DNA of 64,000 bases from Rhodobacter sp. 24-YEA-8 (GTDB taxonomy: Bacteria; Pseudomonadota; Alphaproteobacteria; Rhodobacterales; Rhodobacteraceae). Within the stretch, counting starts at the first letter, position 1. Each line of letters opens with the position of its first letter. The stretch lies in the NCBI RefSeq assembly GCF_900105075.1, contig NZ_FNSK01000003.1, positions 216,982-280,981 of the forward strand, given 5' to 3'. This document shows positions 17,838-26,972 of the stretch, piece after piece. The notes below the pieces were generated by a model. It was not told the DNA's origin, did no database searches, and saw only the letters and a list, made by a program, of their open reading frames with translations. Both the position numbers and the translations under genes were made by a program.

Positions 17838-20800
17838 TCAGGCGATCAGGCCCGGGTCGACGGTCAGGTCGTTCTGGATCAGAAAGTTCAGCGCCGCAGA
17901 GGCGGCGGCCACATCGGCGTTGGTGCCGAGGATGACATAGGTGGTGTGGGTTGCACCGACAAAGCGCCCGGCCAGCAGCCCCCCGGCCAGTCCGACCAGC
18001 GAGATCCCTCCGGCATCAAGGCTGTTGAGCTGCAGATCCTCACCCGCCTGATAGTCGCGGATCGTATTGGTGCCGGCCAGAATGCGGAACGTGTCCATCC
18101 CGGCCACCGTGCCCGGACCGTCGCCGAATATATTGCGGGCGCCCGCGCCGCTGGCGACCAGCAGGTCCTCGCCGCCGCCGCCATAGATCAGATCATTGCC
18201 GGCACCGCTGACGATCCGGTTGTCCACCGCGCTGCCGACCAGCTGGTCATTGAATGCCGAACCGATCAGCGCCTCGATCCCGTTCAGAATATCGCCTTCG
18301 GCGTCGCCCCCGGCCCCCAGCGTGCTGCCGGTTGCGCTGAGGCCGACATTCACCCCGGCGGCCGAGGCGGAATAATCTGCCGTATCAAGCCCGGCGCCGC
18401 CGATCAGCGTATCCGCCCCGGCAAAGCCCACCAGCTGGTCATTTCCGGCACCGCCATCGAGGCGGTTGGCCTGTTCCGATCCGTGCAGCAGATCATTGAA
18501 CGCCGAGCCGATGGCGTTTTCCATCTGCAAGAGCGCGTCACCCGCCGCGTCACCGCCCTGGCTGGCCGATCCGGTGGTGCCGGAATAGAGCCGCGCAAAG
18601 ACCGCACCCGCCGAAAGCGAATAATCCGCCGTGTCGACCCCATCGCCGCCCAGCAGGACATCGGCCCCGAGCCCTGAGCGGAAAATATCGTCGCCCGCGC
18701 CGCCCTGCAGCTGGTTCGCAGCGGAATTGCCAACCAGCAGATCGCCATATGCCGAGCCGATCAGGTTCTCGATGGTGCTGAGCTGGTCGCCCGCCGCATC
18801 GCCGCCGATCCCGGTGCCAAAGCCGCTATCCGTCAGGGTAACAAAGACACCCGAGGCGGAATTGGCATAGCTGGCGGTATCGACCCCATCGCCGCCGATC
18901 AGCACATCCGCGCCGCCATTGCCGCGCAAAAGATCGTTGCCCGCGCCGCCTTCCAGCCGGTTGGCGGCGGCCGATCCGATCAGCTGATCCGCCTGACCCG
19001 AGCCGATCAGGTTCTCGATCCCGTTCAGCAGATCGCCCGCCGCATCGCCGCCCGCTGACAGGAATCCGCCATCGGCCGCATCGCTCAGAAGCGCGATCAC
19101 CCCAAGCGCCGAGGTCGAATAATCCGCCGTATCGATGCCGTCACCGCCCAGAAGCGTATCCGCGCCCGCGCCGCCGCGCAGAAGATCATTGCCCGCGCCG
19201 CCGGTCAGACGGTTGGCGCCCTCGTTTCCGGCGAGGAAATCGGCATGGGCAGATCCGATCAGGTTTTCGATGCCGTTCAGCACATCGCCTGCAGCATCGC
19301 CCCCGGCAGTGAGCGCACCGCCGCCGGTGGTCAGCTGCACCGAAACGCCCGCAGCCGAGGTTGAATATTCCGCCGTATCAATGCCGGCACCGCCCGTCAG
19401 CAGGTCTGCCCCGGCCCCGCCCATCAGGGTATCGTTCAGCTCTCCGCCGGTCAGCGTGTCATCGAAGGCGGATCCGATCAGCCGCTCAATCAGTTGCAGC
19501 CGGTCCCCTTCGGCATCGCCGCCCAGGCCGATCCCGACCGCAAGCGGGTCCGCGACTGTGGTGTTGAGGCTGACATTCACCGCCGCCGCCGAGGCGGAAT
19601 AATCCGCCGTATCATTGCCGCCCTGGCCGATCAGCGTATCTGCCCCTGCCCCGCCGGTGAAGGTATTGGCCGAGGCGTCGCCGATCAGAATATCGCCAAA
19701 GCCCGAGCCGATCACCGATTCAATGCTGATCAGCACGGATCCCGCAGCCGCGCCGCTGCCGGTGCCGGACCCCATGTCATAGCCGACCGCGCCCCCGGCC
19801 GAGAAATCGGCGGTGTCGATGCCATCGCCGCCGTCAAGGATATTGGCGCCATTGCCGCCGACCAGCGTATCATCGCCGCTGCCGCCATAGAGGCTGTCAT
19901 TGCCCTCATTGCCCTCGATCCGGTCATTGCCGCCGCCACCCGTCAGGCTGTCATGACCACCATTGCCGATCAGCCGGTCATCGCCCTCGCCACCATCGGC
20001 CAGATCATTGCCATCCCCCGCGAGGATCTCATCCGTGCCGGCACCGCCATAAAGGCTGTCATTGCCGATCGAGCCGTTCACGAAATCATCGCCATCCCCG
20101 CCGCGCAGCAGATCATTGCCGAGGCTGCCCAGCAGCGAGTCATCTCCCGCGCCGCCATCCAGCACGTCATCTCCATCGCCGCCATTCAGCAGATCGGCAC
20201 CGAACCCGCCAAAGACGGTGTCATGGCCAAAACCACCCTGCAGCGTGTCATCCCCGCCGCCACCATAAAGCCGGTCATTGCCGAAGCCGCCATCCAGCAG
20301 ATCATCGCCGCCGGACGGATCGGAATTGGTGCCATCAGGCAGGCCATCGCCGTCAAGATCATCGGCCACCCCGTCCAGATCGGCATCAGCGATGCTGTCG
20401 CCGAACAGGATGTCATTGCCATCCATCCCGCGCAGAATGTCGTCCCCGCCATTGCCGACAAGCTGATTGTCAAGCCGGTTGCCGCTCAGCAGATCGTCAA
20501 AGGCCGAGCCGGTCAGGTTCTCGATGCCAGAAAGCACATCACCTGTCGCGTGACCGCCATTGCCGCGTGCCGTTTTCGTCGGGTCTGCCGCGAGGATCAC
20601 CGTGACCGCCGCGTCCGAAGCGGTGTAATCCGCCGTATCGACGCCCGCTCCGCCGTTCAGCACATCGCGCCCGGCACCGCCGACCAGAATATCGTCCGAC
20701 CCGGCGCCGTTCAGCGTATCGTCGCCGGCGCCACCATCCAGATAATCGCCGCCTGTGCTGTTCGGCGCGACCGTGATCACATCATTGCCGCCGAGCCCTT

Positions 20801-20987
20801 CAATCCGCAACCTGCCACTTTCCGACCGGATCAGAATGTCAGCCCCTTCGGTTCCTGTAATGACCGTATGGCCCGAGTCTGCAATAACAGCGGCCATTGC
20901 CATATCGGCAGACGGAGAGGCGATGATATGGGGATCTGAGATTTTGATCCGCGACGTCAACAGCCGTGTCGACTTGAGAGTGGTCAT
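17838..20987 (-). CDS. Giant RTX calcium-binding repeat protein, probable type I secretion substrate
   Basis: About 1049 residues from the ATG at 20987 (GGAG eight bases upstream); the frame runs further upstream without a site. After a short N-terminus the protein is almost entirely RTX nonapeptides of the GGxGxDxLx type (for example GGAGDDTLNGAGSDDILVGG and GNDSLYGGSGDDTL), folding into calcium-filled beta rolls outside the cell. Eight long repeats of roughly 80-100 residues, each opening with a D-T-A-D-Y-S-like motif and an hydrophobic AGV-strand, alternate with RTX blocks. The C-terminus (ALNFLIQNDLTVDPGLIA) resembles an uncleaved type I signal. There is no protease, lipase or toxin domain, so an adhesive or surface-layer role is the best guess. 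Confidence 0.9.
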   Translation of the reverse strand: MTTLKSTRLLTSRIKISDPHIIASPSADMAMAAVIADSGHTVITGTEGADILIRSESGRLRIEGLGGNDVITVAPNSTGGDYLDGGAGDDTLNGAGSDDILVGGAGRDVLNGGAGVDTADYTASDAAVTVILAADPTKTARGNGGHATGDVLSGIENLTGSAFDDLLSGNRLDNQLVGNGGDDILRGMDGNDILFGDSIADADLDGVADDLDGDGLPDGTNSDPSGGDDLLDGGFGNDRLYGGGGDDTLQGGFGHDTVFGGFGADLLNGGDGDDVLDGGAGDDSLLGSLGNDLLRGGDGDDFVNGSIGNDSLYGGAGTDEILAGDGNDLADGGEGDDRLIGNGGHDSLTGGGGNDRIEGNEGNDSLYGGSGDDTLVGGNGANILDGGDGIDTADFSAGGAVGYDMGSGTGSGAAAGSVLISIESVIGSGFGDILIGDASANTFTGGAGADTLIGQGGNDTADYSASAAAVNVSLNTTVADPLAVGIGLGGDAEGDRLQLIERLIGSAFDDTLTGGELNDTLMGGAGADLLTGGAGIDTAEYSTSAAGVSVQLTTGGGALTAGGDAAGDVLNGIENLIGSAHADFLAGNEGANRLTGGAGNDLLRGGAGADTLLGGDGIDTADYSTSALGVIALLSDAADGGFLSAGGDAAGDLLNGIENLIGSGQADQLIGSAAANRLEGGAGNDLLRGNGGADVLIGGDGVDTASYANSASGVFVTLTDSGFGTGIGGDAAGDQLSTIENLIGSAYGDLLVGNSAANQLQGGAGDDIFRSGLGADVLLGGDGVDTADYSLSAGAVFARLYSGTTGSASQGGDAAGDALLQMENAIGSAFNDLLHGSEQANRLDGGAGNDQLVGFAGADTLIGGAGLDTADYSASAAGVNVGLSATGSTLGAGGDAEGDILNGIEALIGSAFNDQLVGSAVDNRIVSGAGNDLIYGGGGEDLLVASGAGARNIFGDGPGTVAGMDTFRILAGTNTIRDYQAGEDLQLNSLDAGGISLVGLAGGLLAGRFVGATHTTYVILGTNADVAAASAALNFLIQNDLTVDPGLIA
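18180..20650 (-). repeat. Eight tandem long repeats inside the RTX gene
   Basis: Each unit encodes DTADYSxSAxGVxVxL, about 15-20 variable residues, GGDAxGDxLxxIENLIGSAFxDxL and then an RTX block. Eight copies of the D-T-A-D-Y-S-like start can be counted in the translation. The units differ in length and sequence, so they look like old duplications under selection and not a recent expansion. Confidence 0.8.
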
Positions 20988-21267
20988 ATCGCATCTCCGA
21001 ATATCAGGGTTGAAATCGGATCTTTCTCCGACGGGCAGACAGCAATCGCATTTCCGTCTGATCAAGATCCAGCTGAGCAGATCGATAATCTGGTGGGAAT
21101 TTGAAAACACCCTGCTGTCTCAAATCATGATGTATCGGATTCGCGTCAGGACTGATTCATCTTTGATTGCGATCGCAACAAGGGTTCTCTCTGCGGGAAT
21201 GAGGGTCTCGCGGATGCGAGACCCTTCTCGTTATACTCCGGTTGTCCCGAAGAAACGAAATCGCCGA

Positions 21268-21543
21268 TCAGGCAACGGCGGCCCAGCCGGTTGCCGTGAT
21301 GGTCGAGTAGTCATCATTGACGAAGACGACAAGGTTCAGCTCGGTGGCGCTGTCATCGCCATAAGCCTGAATATCGATCGAGAACACAGCTTCGTTTCCG
21401 TCGATGCAGACATCGACATTGTAGTCATGATTCACCGAGATGTCGCTGGTGAAATCGACGACAGTGCTGTAGTCGATGTCGACCGTTGCGGTGTAATCGT
21501 AGCTGGCGTCGAAGTTGACGTCCGAATTGTTCCAGTTGGTCAT
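21268..21543 (-). CDS. Small acidic Asp/Tyr-rich protein between two RTX genes
   Basis: A 91-residue protein, extremely acidic (about twenty Asp or Glu, essentially no Lys or Arg) and rich in Tyr, Val and Thr in alternating pattern (DYTATVDIDYSTVVDFTSDI), which predicts a beta-sheet. It starts at an ATG seven bases after AGGAG, so it is clearly translated. No signal peptide is seen. It lies between two RTX genes on the same strand. I do not recognise the family; a type I secreted or calcium-linked structural protein is a plausible inference from context and composition. Confidence 0.65.
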   Translation of the reverse strand: MTNWNNSDVNFDASYDYTATVDIDYSTVVDFTSDISVNHDYNVDVCIDGNEAVFSIDIQAYGDDSATELNLVVFVNDDYSTITATGWAAVA

Positions 21544-21741
21544 TTCGCTCTCCTGTTGAATTTACAGACCCGGCAGATCCCGGTTATCGGGTATTAATTC
21601 ATAGGACCGGATATTTCAAAGACGCGAAGGTTGCATAGTACTAAGGGCGTAGTCAGGGCTCAGAGTCCCGGATAATAAAAATGCCATATACGCCGGCGAC
21701 CGGGTCACCGACGTATTGAAACTTCATTTCTTTATGTGGAA

Positions 21742-23208
21742 TTAACCGAGATCGCTGATCTGATTCCCGATCATCAGCAGATAAGACGGTGAATCGGCGT
21801 ACACATCCAGGTCATCGCCAAATATATTCCGCATTAGCATTTCCGCTTGTGAGTCGCTGGCCACGCCCCTGATGGGAATTGCGGATCCGTAGCCTGGATT
21901 CAGCGTGAAGAATTCATCAAGTGTAAGAACCGAAGTTCGCCCGTCAAATCGGAAGGTGATTTCCAGATCGTCCCGGTCACAGGCGCTCCGACTGAAGGAC
22001 AGCATGGTGCCATTTCGAAGCCCCATTATGGCCGGGTCGTCCCATCCCCCGCCGGGTCCCAGCAGCCGGTCGCCCTCGGCGATGCGGAAATCCTGGATCA
22101 GGTCATCATCGAAACGGCCGGTGATCAGCCACAGATCCGCGCCACTGCCGCCGCGGTAAATATCGTCGTCGTCACCCGCCCTGGTGCCCATGCGGAAGAT
22201 ATCATTGCCTGCACCGCCGAAGATCATGTCCCGGCCTGTTCCACCCTCGATCAGGTCATTCCCTGCGCCCCCGTCGATGCGGTCGCTCCCCGCACCGCCC
22301 AGCAGCAAATCCTCACCGGAACCGCCAAAGAGGCTGTCATCACCGCGCCCGCCGAAAAGCCAGTCGTCGCCATCCTCGCCCCAAAGACCATCTTCGCCCA
22401 CACCGCCAAAGGCCGCATCATTCCCCGCCCCCGCGAAGACGCTGTCTTTGCCGTCTTCTGCAAACAGCCAGTCATCGCCGGCACCCGCGCGGATCGTATC
22501 CTTTCCCGCCGCCGCCCAAACCAGAGTGTCGCCAGTGACGGCATTGATCACATCGGCGCCGCGCGTCCCGGTCATCGTAATGAATTCAGTTGTTTCATAG
22601 GTTGCGGCCTGACCTGACAACACGACCGAGGACATTTGCTCCTCTGCGGCAAAGGCCTCTGCCTGTAGCTCTGCAGAGCTGTTCGCGCCCTCTGCCGTGA
22701 TGCTTGCCGTGAACGTGGCCAGGTTGCCGCTCAACTGATCGCCGTAAGATACCGACCCGGCAGATGCCTGCCCTGACGAGGTGAAAATGTTCATTTCAGG
22801 AAGTGCAAGAGTGACCGAGAGAAAGGTCACCCCGGCCGACATGCCCGCCGCGTCACCCTGGGCTGAGACCTGCATGTCCATCTGACTCAGGCCAGCAAGA
22901 TCAATGCCGATATACCCTGAAACATAACCATTTTCACCATCGGGCCCGGTGGCCGCGCCCAGGATGCTGACCTGACCCCAGGCAAAACTCAGCAGCCCAC
23001 GACTGACGACGTCGATATTGATGACGGCATTAGCGAGTGTCGCAGTGCCGTAGGCGTCTGCTGCCGCTGCTACCGAAACTGAAATTGCCGTGACAACCGT
23101 TTGACTGCCTGTTGTCACGGATTCTCGCGGCACAATGCAGGAAATCGCTCGAGGCGGCAGCCTTTCGCTACAATGATCCCGACCTGAATAGCCTGTTCGA
23201 AAGCCCAT
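21742..23208 (-). CDS. RTX repeat protein, second putative type I secretion substrate
   Basis: 488 residues. The N-terminal half (about 30-205) has no RTX motif and is rich in Ala, Ser and Val in a beta-like pattern. Residues about 215-345 hold a block of about a dozen RTX nonapeptides (GAGDDWLFAEDGKDSVFAG and following). The C-terminal 140 residues are a non-repeat domain with DLEITFRFDG and LMRNIFGDDLDV, similar to the unit that follows RTX blocks in many alphaproteobacterial hemolysin-type proteins. An AGGAG precedes the ATG by six bases. Same strand and likely same exporter as the giant RTX protein. Confidence 0.85.
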   Translation of the reverse strand: MGFRTGYSGRDHCSERLPPRAISCIVPRESVTTGSQTVVTAISVSVAAAADAYGTATLANAVINIDVVSRGLLSFAWGQVSILGAATGPDGENGYVSGYIGIDLAGLSQMDMQVSAQGDAAGMSAGVTFLSVTLALPEMNIFTSSGQASAGSVSYGDQLSGNLATFTASITAEGANSSAELQAEAFAAEEQMSSVVLSGQAATYETTEFITMTGTRGADVINAVTGDTLVWAAAGKDTIRAGAGDDWLFAEDGKDSVFAGAGNDAAFGGVGEDGLWGEDGDDWLFGGRGDDSLFGGSGEDLLLGGAGSDRIDGGAGNDLIEGGTGRDMIFGGAGNDIFRMGTRAGDDDDIYRGGSGADLWLITGRFDDDLIQDFRIAEGDRLLGPGGGWDDPAIMGLRNGTMLSFSRSACDRDDLEITFRFDGRTSVLTLDEFFTLNPGYGSAIPIRGVASDSQAEMLMRNIFGDDLDVYADSPSYLLMIGNQISDLG

Positions 23209-23400
23209 GGCGTTCTCCTCTTACGCTAAAGGAATAACGGGCTGTGAGTGGTCCAGCCATTGCAATTCCGTATATACTCCTTCAGAGGTATGCCCCTCAG
23301 CGGAACCAGGGCATTCCTGGACCAGCGTTACAGACAGATCCGACATGAGCAGGTATCGGGCCCGGCGAGAGGGCAGCACCCCTATGAGCGCCAACGGATT

Positions 23401-24090
23401 CTATTCCAGGGTCGTGTGGCCATTGACACTTCGCTCTGCGAGCAGCGCCAACTGCGTGCGGTTCACAGCACCGAATTTTCGCATGATCTGCCGTACATGC
23501 ACCTTGACTGTGGATTCCTGCAGATCCAAATATCGTCCTATCAACTTGTTTGATCTGCCCTTGCAGAGGCACTCGAGCACCTCCTGCTGTCGCGGTGTCA
23601 AACCAGTCAAAGATCCCGGGATATCCTCCGTACAGCTCAGATCTGGTTGAATCCTGATCTTGTCCTCCACGATCGCTTCACGCGGGAAAGAAATTCCGTT
23701 CCCCAAAATGAATGTCAAAGTCCTGAATGCCAGTTCCGGATCCATGTCTGTCGAGATGAACCCTCTGAATCCGGCCTTTGCGGCAGCAGTCATCTCAACC
23801 GGATCATTCAAATCTGAGATAACCAGACAAGGAACATTGGAAATCGCAAACTCTCCCAGGTCCGCAATACCCAACGCATTGCACTTCTGAAGCGCCATCC
23901 CTCCGACACTCAACACAGTCAACCCTGATTTGATCGCGTGAAGACAGCCTCCATCTGATGGATCTTCGTCGATCAGCTTCAACTTCAAGCTTTCTGCCCA
24001 TGGGAGGAGAAAAGACACCAGGGCCGCGCGTCGCAGCTTTCTGGTATCCAGAACACGGACGACATCTCGGATCACACAACCACCCACCAT
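23401..24090 (-). CDS. LuxR-type transcriptional regulator with degenerate receiver domain
   Basis: About 229 residues. The N-terminal 140 residues have the size and strand/helix pattern of a receiver domain (LTVLSVGGMALQ, CLVISDLND, GFRGFISTDMDPE), but the phospho-accepting Asp and the acidic pair are not where expected, so it may be a pseudo-receiver. The C-terminus is a LuxR/GerE helix-turn-helix (LTPRQQEVLECLCKG to STVKVHVRQIMRKFG). I chose the second ATG at 24090 because GGAG lies seven bases before it. It is the most upstream gene of the leftward RTX/secretion locus and is its probable regulator. Confidence 0.82.
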   Translation of the reverse strand: MVGGCVIRDVVRVLDTRKLRRAALVSFLLPWAESLKLKLIDEDPSDGGCLHAIKSGLTVLSVGGMALQKCNALGIADLGEFAISNVPCLVISDLNDPVEMTAAAKAGFRGFISTDMDPELAFRTLTFILGNGISFPREAIVEDKIRIQPDLSCTEDIPGSLTGLTPRQQEVLECLCKGRSNKLIGRYLDLQESTVKVHVRQIMRKFGAVNRTQLALLAERSVNGHTTLE

Positions 24091-24738
24091 TGACAATCTC
24101 CGCTGCATTACAAGAACAGTGGTGCTTCAAGGCAGATCGCCCTGCTGGTTCACGACTTATCCAGTCAGGAGCACCTCATACCCGATCAGCAGTATATTCT
24201 CCCGTTGGACCGTCAAAGCCCACGGAAAAATTCAAGTCGGCTGCCTCATATCGATTGCCAGGTTTTCTTTCAGATCGAGCCCTGGAATAGCCTGGGCTTG
24301 GCTCGCATATGAACCTGCCCACCAAAAGCACTGCACGCATTCTTCATGCCTTCAGCTTCAGCGGAATTTCGGCCCTCCCGAGCGTCGTATATCGAACAGC
24401 CTGTACCAGGTGTCAGCACATGAGAGTATTCCTGATATCTGCGGACGAACAGGATCGGATTCTACCTAGCAACTTCTGTGGTTGCCGCCCGTTGTGCAAG
24501 GCCTCTTCTCCTGGGGCTGGTGATCGAGTGCGGTCTTCTGTCAGGCCTGTATGTGCGGCAATTTTCAGAAGCCGCTGGCCGGGATGGTGATCAGCGAAGC
24601 GGGTCCACATCTGTGTCTCGAGCTCGATTGCTCGCAGTTGCTATCTGGTTTTCCCGATCCGGATCATTTCGATCTTTTGCCCATGGGGTCGTCGGCTTCT
24701 TACACCTCTTCGCCCTGTGCGGAATGCGTGCGCTACGT
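24091..24738. other. Intergenic region with no recognised gene
   Basis: About 650 bases between the LuxR-type regulator and the IS110 transposase. Short frames on both strands show no recognisable domain. The part next to 24091 must hold the promoter of the regulator and possibly of the RTX locus; the part next to 24738 probably holds one end of the IS110 element, which lacks obvious inverted repeats. Confidence 0.4.
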
Positions 24739-25770
24739 TCAGACCGTAGCGGCAGCAGGCACGGGGATCCTGTAATCCTGTTGTTTTGTCATCATGGCCC
24801 AGATGGCGCGCGCCATTTTGTTAGCCAGAGCGATCGCTACCAGCATGCGCGGCTTTCTTGCCAGCATTCGCTCCAGCCAGGAACCTTCCGGGATACGTGA
24901 TCGTCCCAGCCAGTTAAGCCGCGACATCGCACCGATGATTAGGAGACGCCTGATATCCGCCTGACCTGCTTTTGTGATCCGTCCCAATCGCTCCTTCCCT
25001 CCGGAAGAGTGCTGACGCGGAACAAGTCCCAGCCAGGCGGCGAAGTCGCGACCCCGCCTGAAGGTTTTCATGTCTGGTGCGAAAGCGTCAAATGCCAGTG
25101 CTGTGATTGGGCCGACCCCCGGCAAGGTCTGCAGGCGCCTCGCCGTTTCGGCGCCATCCGCCAGCTGGTGTGCCTTCCGAGTTCTCTCGTCGATACGAGC
25201 CGTTTGCTCTGCGATCTGTTCCAGCAGGTCCCTGCATTCCTCGCGCACGAGCCGAGGGATAGCTCCTTCATCTGAGTCGAGAATAGCCTGCACGCGACCG
25301 ATCTGCCTGAGGCCTGCCGGGAGGACGTAGCCGAACTCATAAAGAACAGCACGCAGCGCATTTACGAGCTCGGTTCTTTGGTGAACAAGGCGCTCTCTGG
25401 CTCGGAACAGCACAGCACGGGCCTGCTGTTGGTCAGTTTTCGGAGGCACAAAGCGCATCCCGGGCTGGCGGGCCGCAGTGACAATTGCCTCGGCATCGGT
25501 GGCGTCATTTTTCTGGCGCTTAACGAATGGGCGCACATACTGCGGAGGGACCATCAGAACCTGATGGTTGCGGCTGATCAACTCCCGCGCCCAAAAATGA
25601 GCGCTGCCGCAAGCTTCCATGGCGATGATCGCCCCAGGATATGCAGCCAAAAAACGCAGAAACTGCTGGCGGGGCACTTTCTTGCGGAAAGCTGGCCTTC
25701 CATCGGCTGTGGCACCGTGAAGCTGGAACACACTTTTGGCCAGATCGACGCCGACTATCATATCATTCAT
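24739..25770 (-). CDS. IS110-family transposase
   Basis: A 343-residue DEDD-type transposase related to Holliday-junction resolvases. The N-terminal catalytic domain begins MIVGVDLAKSVFQLH (first Asp) and continues with IAMEACGSAHFWARE and KNDATDAEAI. The C-terminal transposase_20 domain has LQTLPGVGPITALAF and WLGLVPRQHSSGGKERLG with the conserved Ser. It looks intact at both ends. The EACGSAHFWARE sequence is of the IS1111 subgroup type. Confidence 0.92.
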   Translation of the reverse strand: MNDMIVGVDLAKSVFQLHGATADGRPAFRKKVPRQQFLRFLAAYPGAIIAMEACGSAHFWARELISRNHQVLMVPPQYVRPFVKRQKNDATDAEAIVTAARQPGMRFVPPKTDQQQARAVLFRARERLVHQRTELVNALRAVLYEFGYVLPAGLRQIGRVQAILDSDEGAIPRLVREECRDLLEQIAEQTARIDERTRKAHQLADGAETARRLQTLPGVGPITALAFDAFAPDMKTFRRGRDFAAWLGLVPRQHSSGGKERLGRITKAGQADIRRLLIIGAMSRLNWLGRSRIPEGSWLERMLARKPRMLVAIALANKMARAIWAMMTKQQDYRIPVPAAATV

Positions 25771-25863
25771 CTTACCGTCCTTTCCGTTCCGTGGAGGTCT
25801 GTGCTTCTAACGCTCGCACATTGCGATGCCGGTTGGGGAGGGCGGCAACCATCCCATCTGTGT

Positions 25864-26454
25864 TCATCTACTTGGCAGGGTCTGCCACGGGACGCCTGTT
25901 TTGAGGATGGCGTTTGCGATTGTGACCAGCCTGCGGGCGATAGCGACGATGACCAGCTTGTGGGGTTTGCCGCGTATTTTGAGGGCCTGTGCGACTGGCT
26001 TCAAGACGGGGTTGTGACAGGCTGCAGCCAGTGCTGCCTGGAACAGGACATGTCTCAGTGCGCGCCGACCTCCGGCGATTGCCCGCTTGCCCCGCATTGC
26101 GCCACTGTCGTGCGGGATGGGAGCAAGGCCCGTCATCGCCGCAGCTTCACCGGATGTCATCCGCCCGAGTTCCGGCATTTCCGCGATCAGCATGGCCGCA
26201 GAGACGGGGCCAATCCCGGGGATGGACAGCAGAAGCCTTGCCGTTGCCGCCGACGTTTTCTCCTGCCCGATGACGCCTTTGATCCGCTGCTCAAGGTCAC
26301 CGACCTGAGCGTCCAGCATTGCCAGGAGGTTGGCATCCATACCCTCGAGATCGGCGGGGACTTGTTGTTTCCTGCGCGCCGCGATCTGTGCAGAAAGCCG
26401 TTTGCGCATCTCTACCACCTGCGCCCTGCGTGTTGTTAATGGTCTGCGGCGCAA
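25864..26454 (-). pseudogene. IS110-family transposase, C-terminal remnant
   Basis: Only the C-terminal half of a second, different IS110-type transposase remains: the linker (RRAQVVEMRKRLSAQIAARR), LLLSIPGIGPVSAAMLIAEM and LTGLAPIPHDSGAMRGKRAI, then the end TGVPWQTLPSR. The N-terminal DEDD catalytic half is missing; homology stops at about 26440, exactly where the EF-hand gene ends. It cannot be active alone. Confidence 0.85.
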
Positions 26455-26756
26455 ACCGCAAGGAACTGGTCGCGTGTCAGCCCCTTAGCACCGATCGTCA
26501 CGCGGTCAATCCCGGCGCGGGCGAAGTCACGTTCAGATTCCGACTGGCTGATAAAGCCATCGCCGTTGGTGTCGAACAAGCGGTGCTGCTCTTCGCAGTC
26601 GGGCACAGCGAGACCATCCGCCGTCTCGGCCTGCAGCTCCGGCGAGGTCTGTTCGGGCATGGTCTTAGGCGAGGCTGGAACATCCTCCTGGGCGAGTATG
26701 GCGGACGGGGCCGCCAGCGCGGCGATCATAATAAATGCAAATCCCTGGCGTTTCAT
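26436..26756 (-). CDS. Exported EF-hand domain protein
   Basis: A 106-residue protein with a signal peptide (GFAFIMIAALAAPSAILAQ, cleavage after AQ) and one canonical EF-hand loop (DTNGDGFISQSE), so it should bind calcium in the periplasm. AGGAGG precedes the ATG by six bases. Its last codons overlap the IS110 remnant, so the natural C-terminus may have been altered by that junction. The upstream region is shared with the divergent BON gene; a weak GGAAC-N17-CGGT can be read toward this gene at 26881-26906. Confidence 0.75.
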   Translation of the reverse strand: MKRQGFAFIMIAALAAPSAILAQEDVPASPKTMPEQTSPELQAETADGLAVPDCEEQHRLFDTNGDGFISQSESERDFARAGIDRVTIGAKGLTRDQFLAVCAADH

Positions 26757-26885
26757 GTCGTCCTCCTGGATATGCGGTCACTTCAGGTGATCCGGATCTG
26801 TCGGACCCGCAGGGACCAGGTGGATGCATGAACCAGCTGTTGCGCAGATTGTTCCCCATGTTGGCCAGAACGCCGCCCGTACCGC

Positions 26886-26911
26886 GGAACAATCCATAGA
26901 TGTTCCCGGTT
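26886..26911 (+). promoter_or_regulatory. EcfG-type promoter of the first BON gene
   Basis: GGAAC at 26886-26890, a 17-base spacer and GGTT at 26908-26911, about 60 bases upstream of the BON-domain start. This matches the alphaproteobacterial general-stress consensus GGAAC-N16/17-sGTT except C to G at the first -10 position. An inverted GTTCC inside the spacer could act as the -35 of a divergent promoter toward the EF-hand gene. Confidence 0.65.
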
Positions 26912-26972
26912 TGAACAAACTACAATGATCGGCGGATGCGCAGCCTGCCCTGTGACAAAAGGAGAAAATGAC

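Noticed and set aside
19494..20939. 481-codon plus-strand frame opposite the RTX repeats
   Set aside because: It is the shadow of the repetitive RTX codons and gives only low-complexity sequence.
17838..20987. Regular repeats that at first glance resemble a repeat array such as CRISPR
   Set aside because: They are in-frame protein repeats of variable length without constant spacers or palindromic direct repeats.
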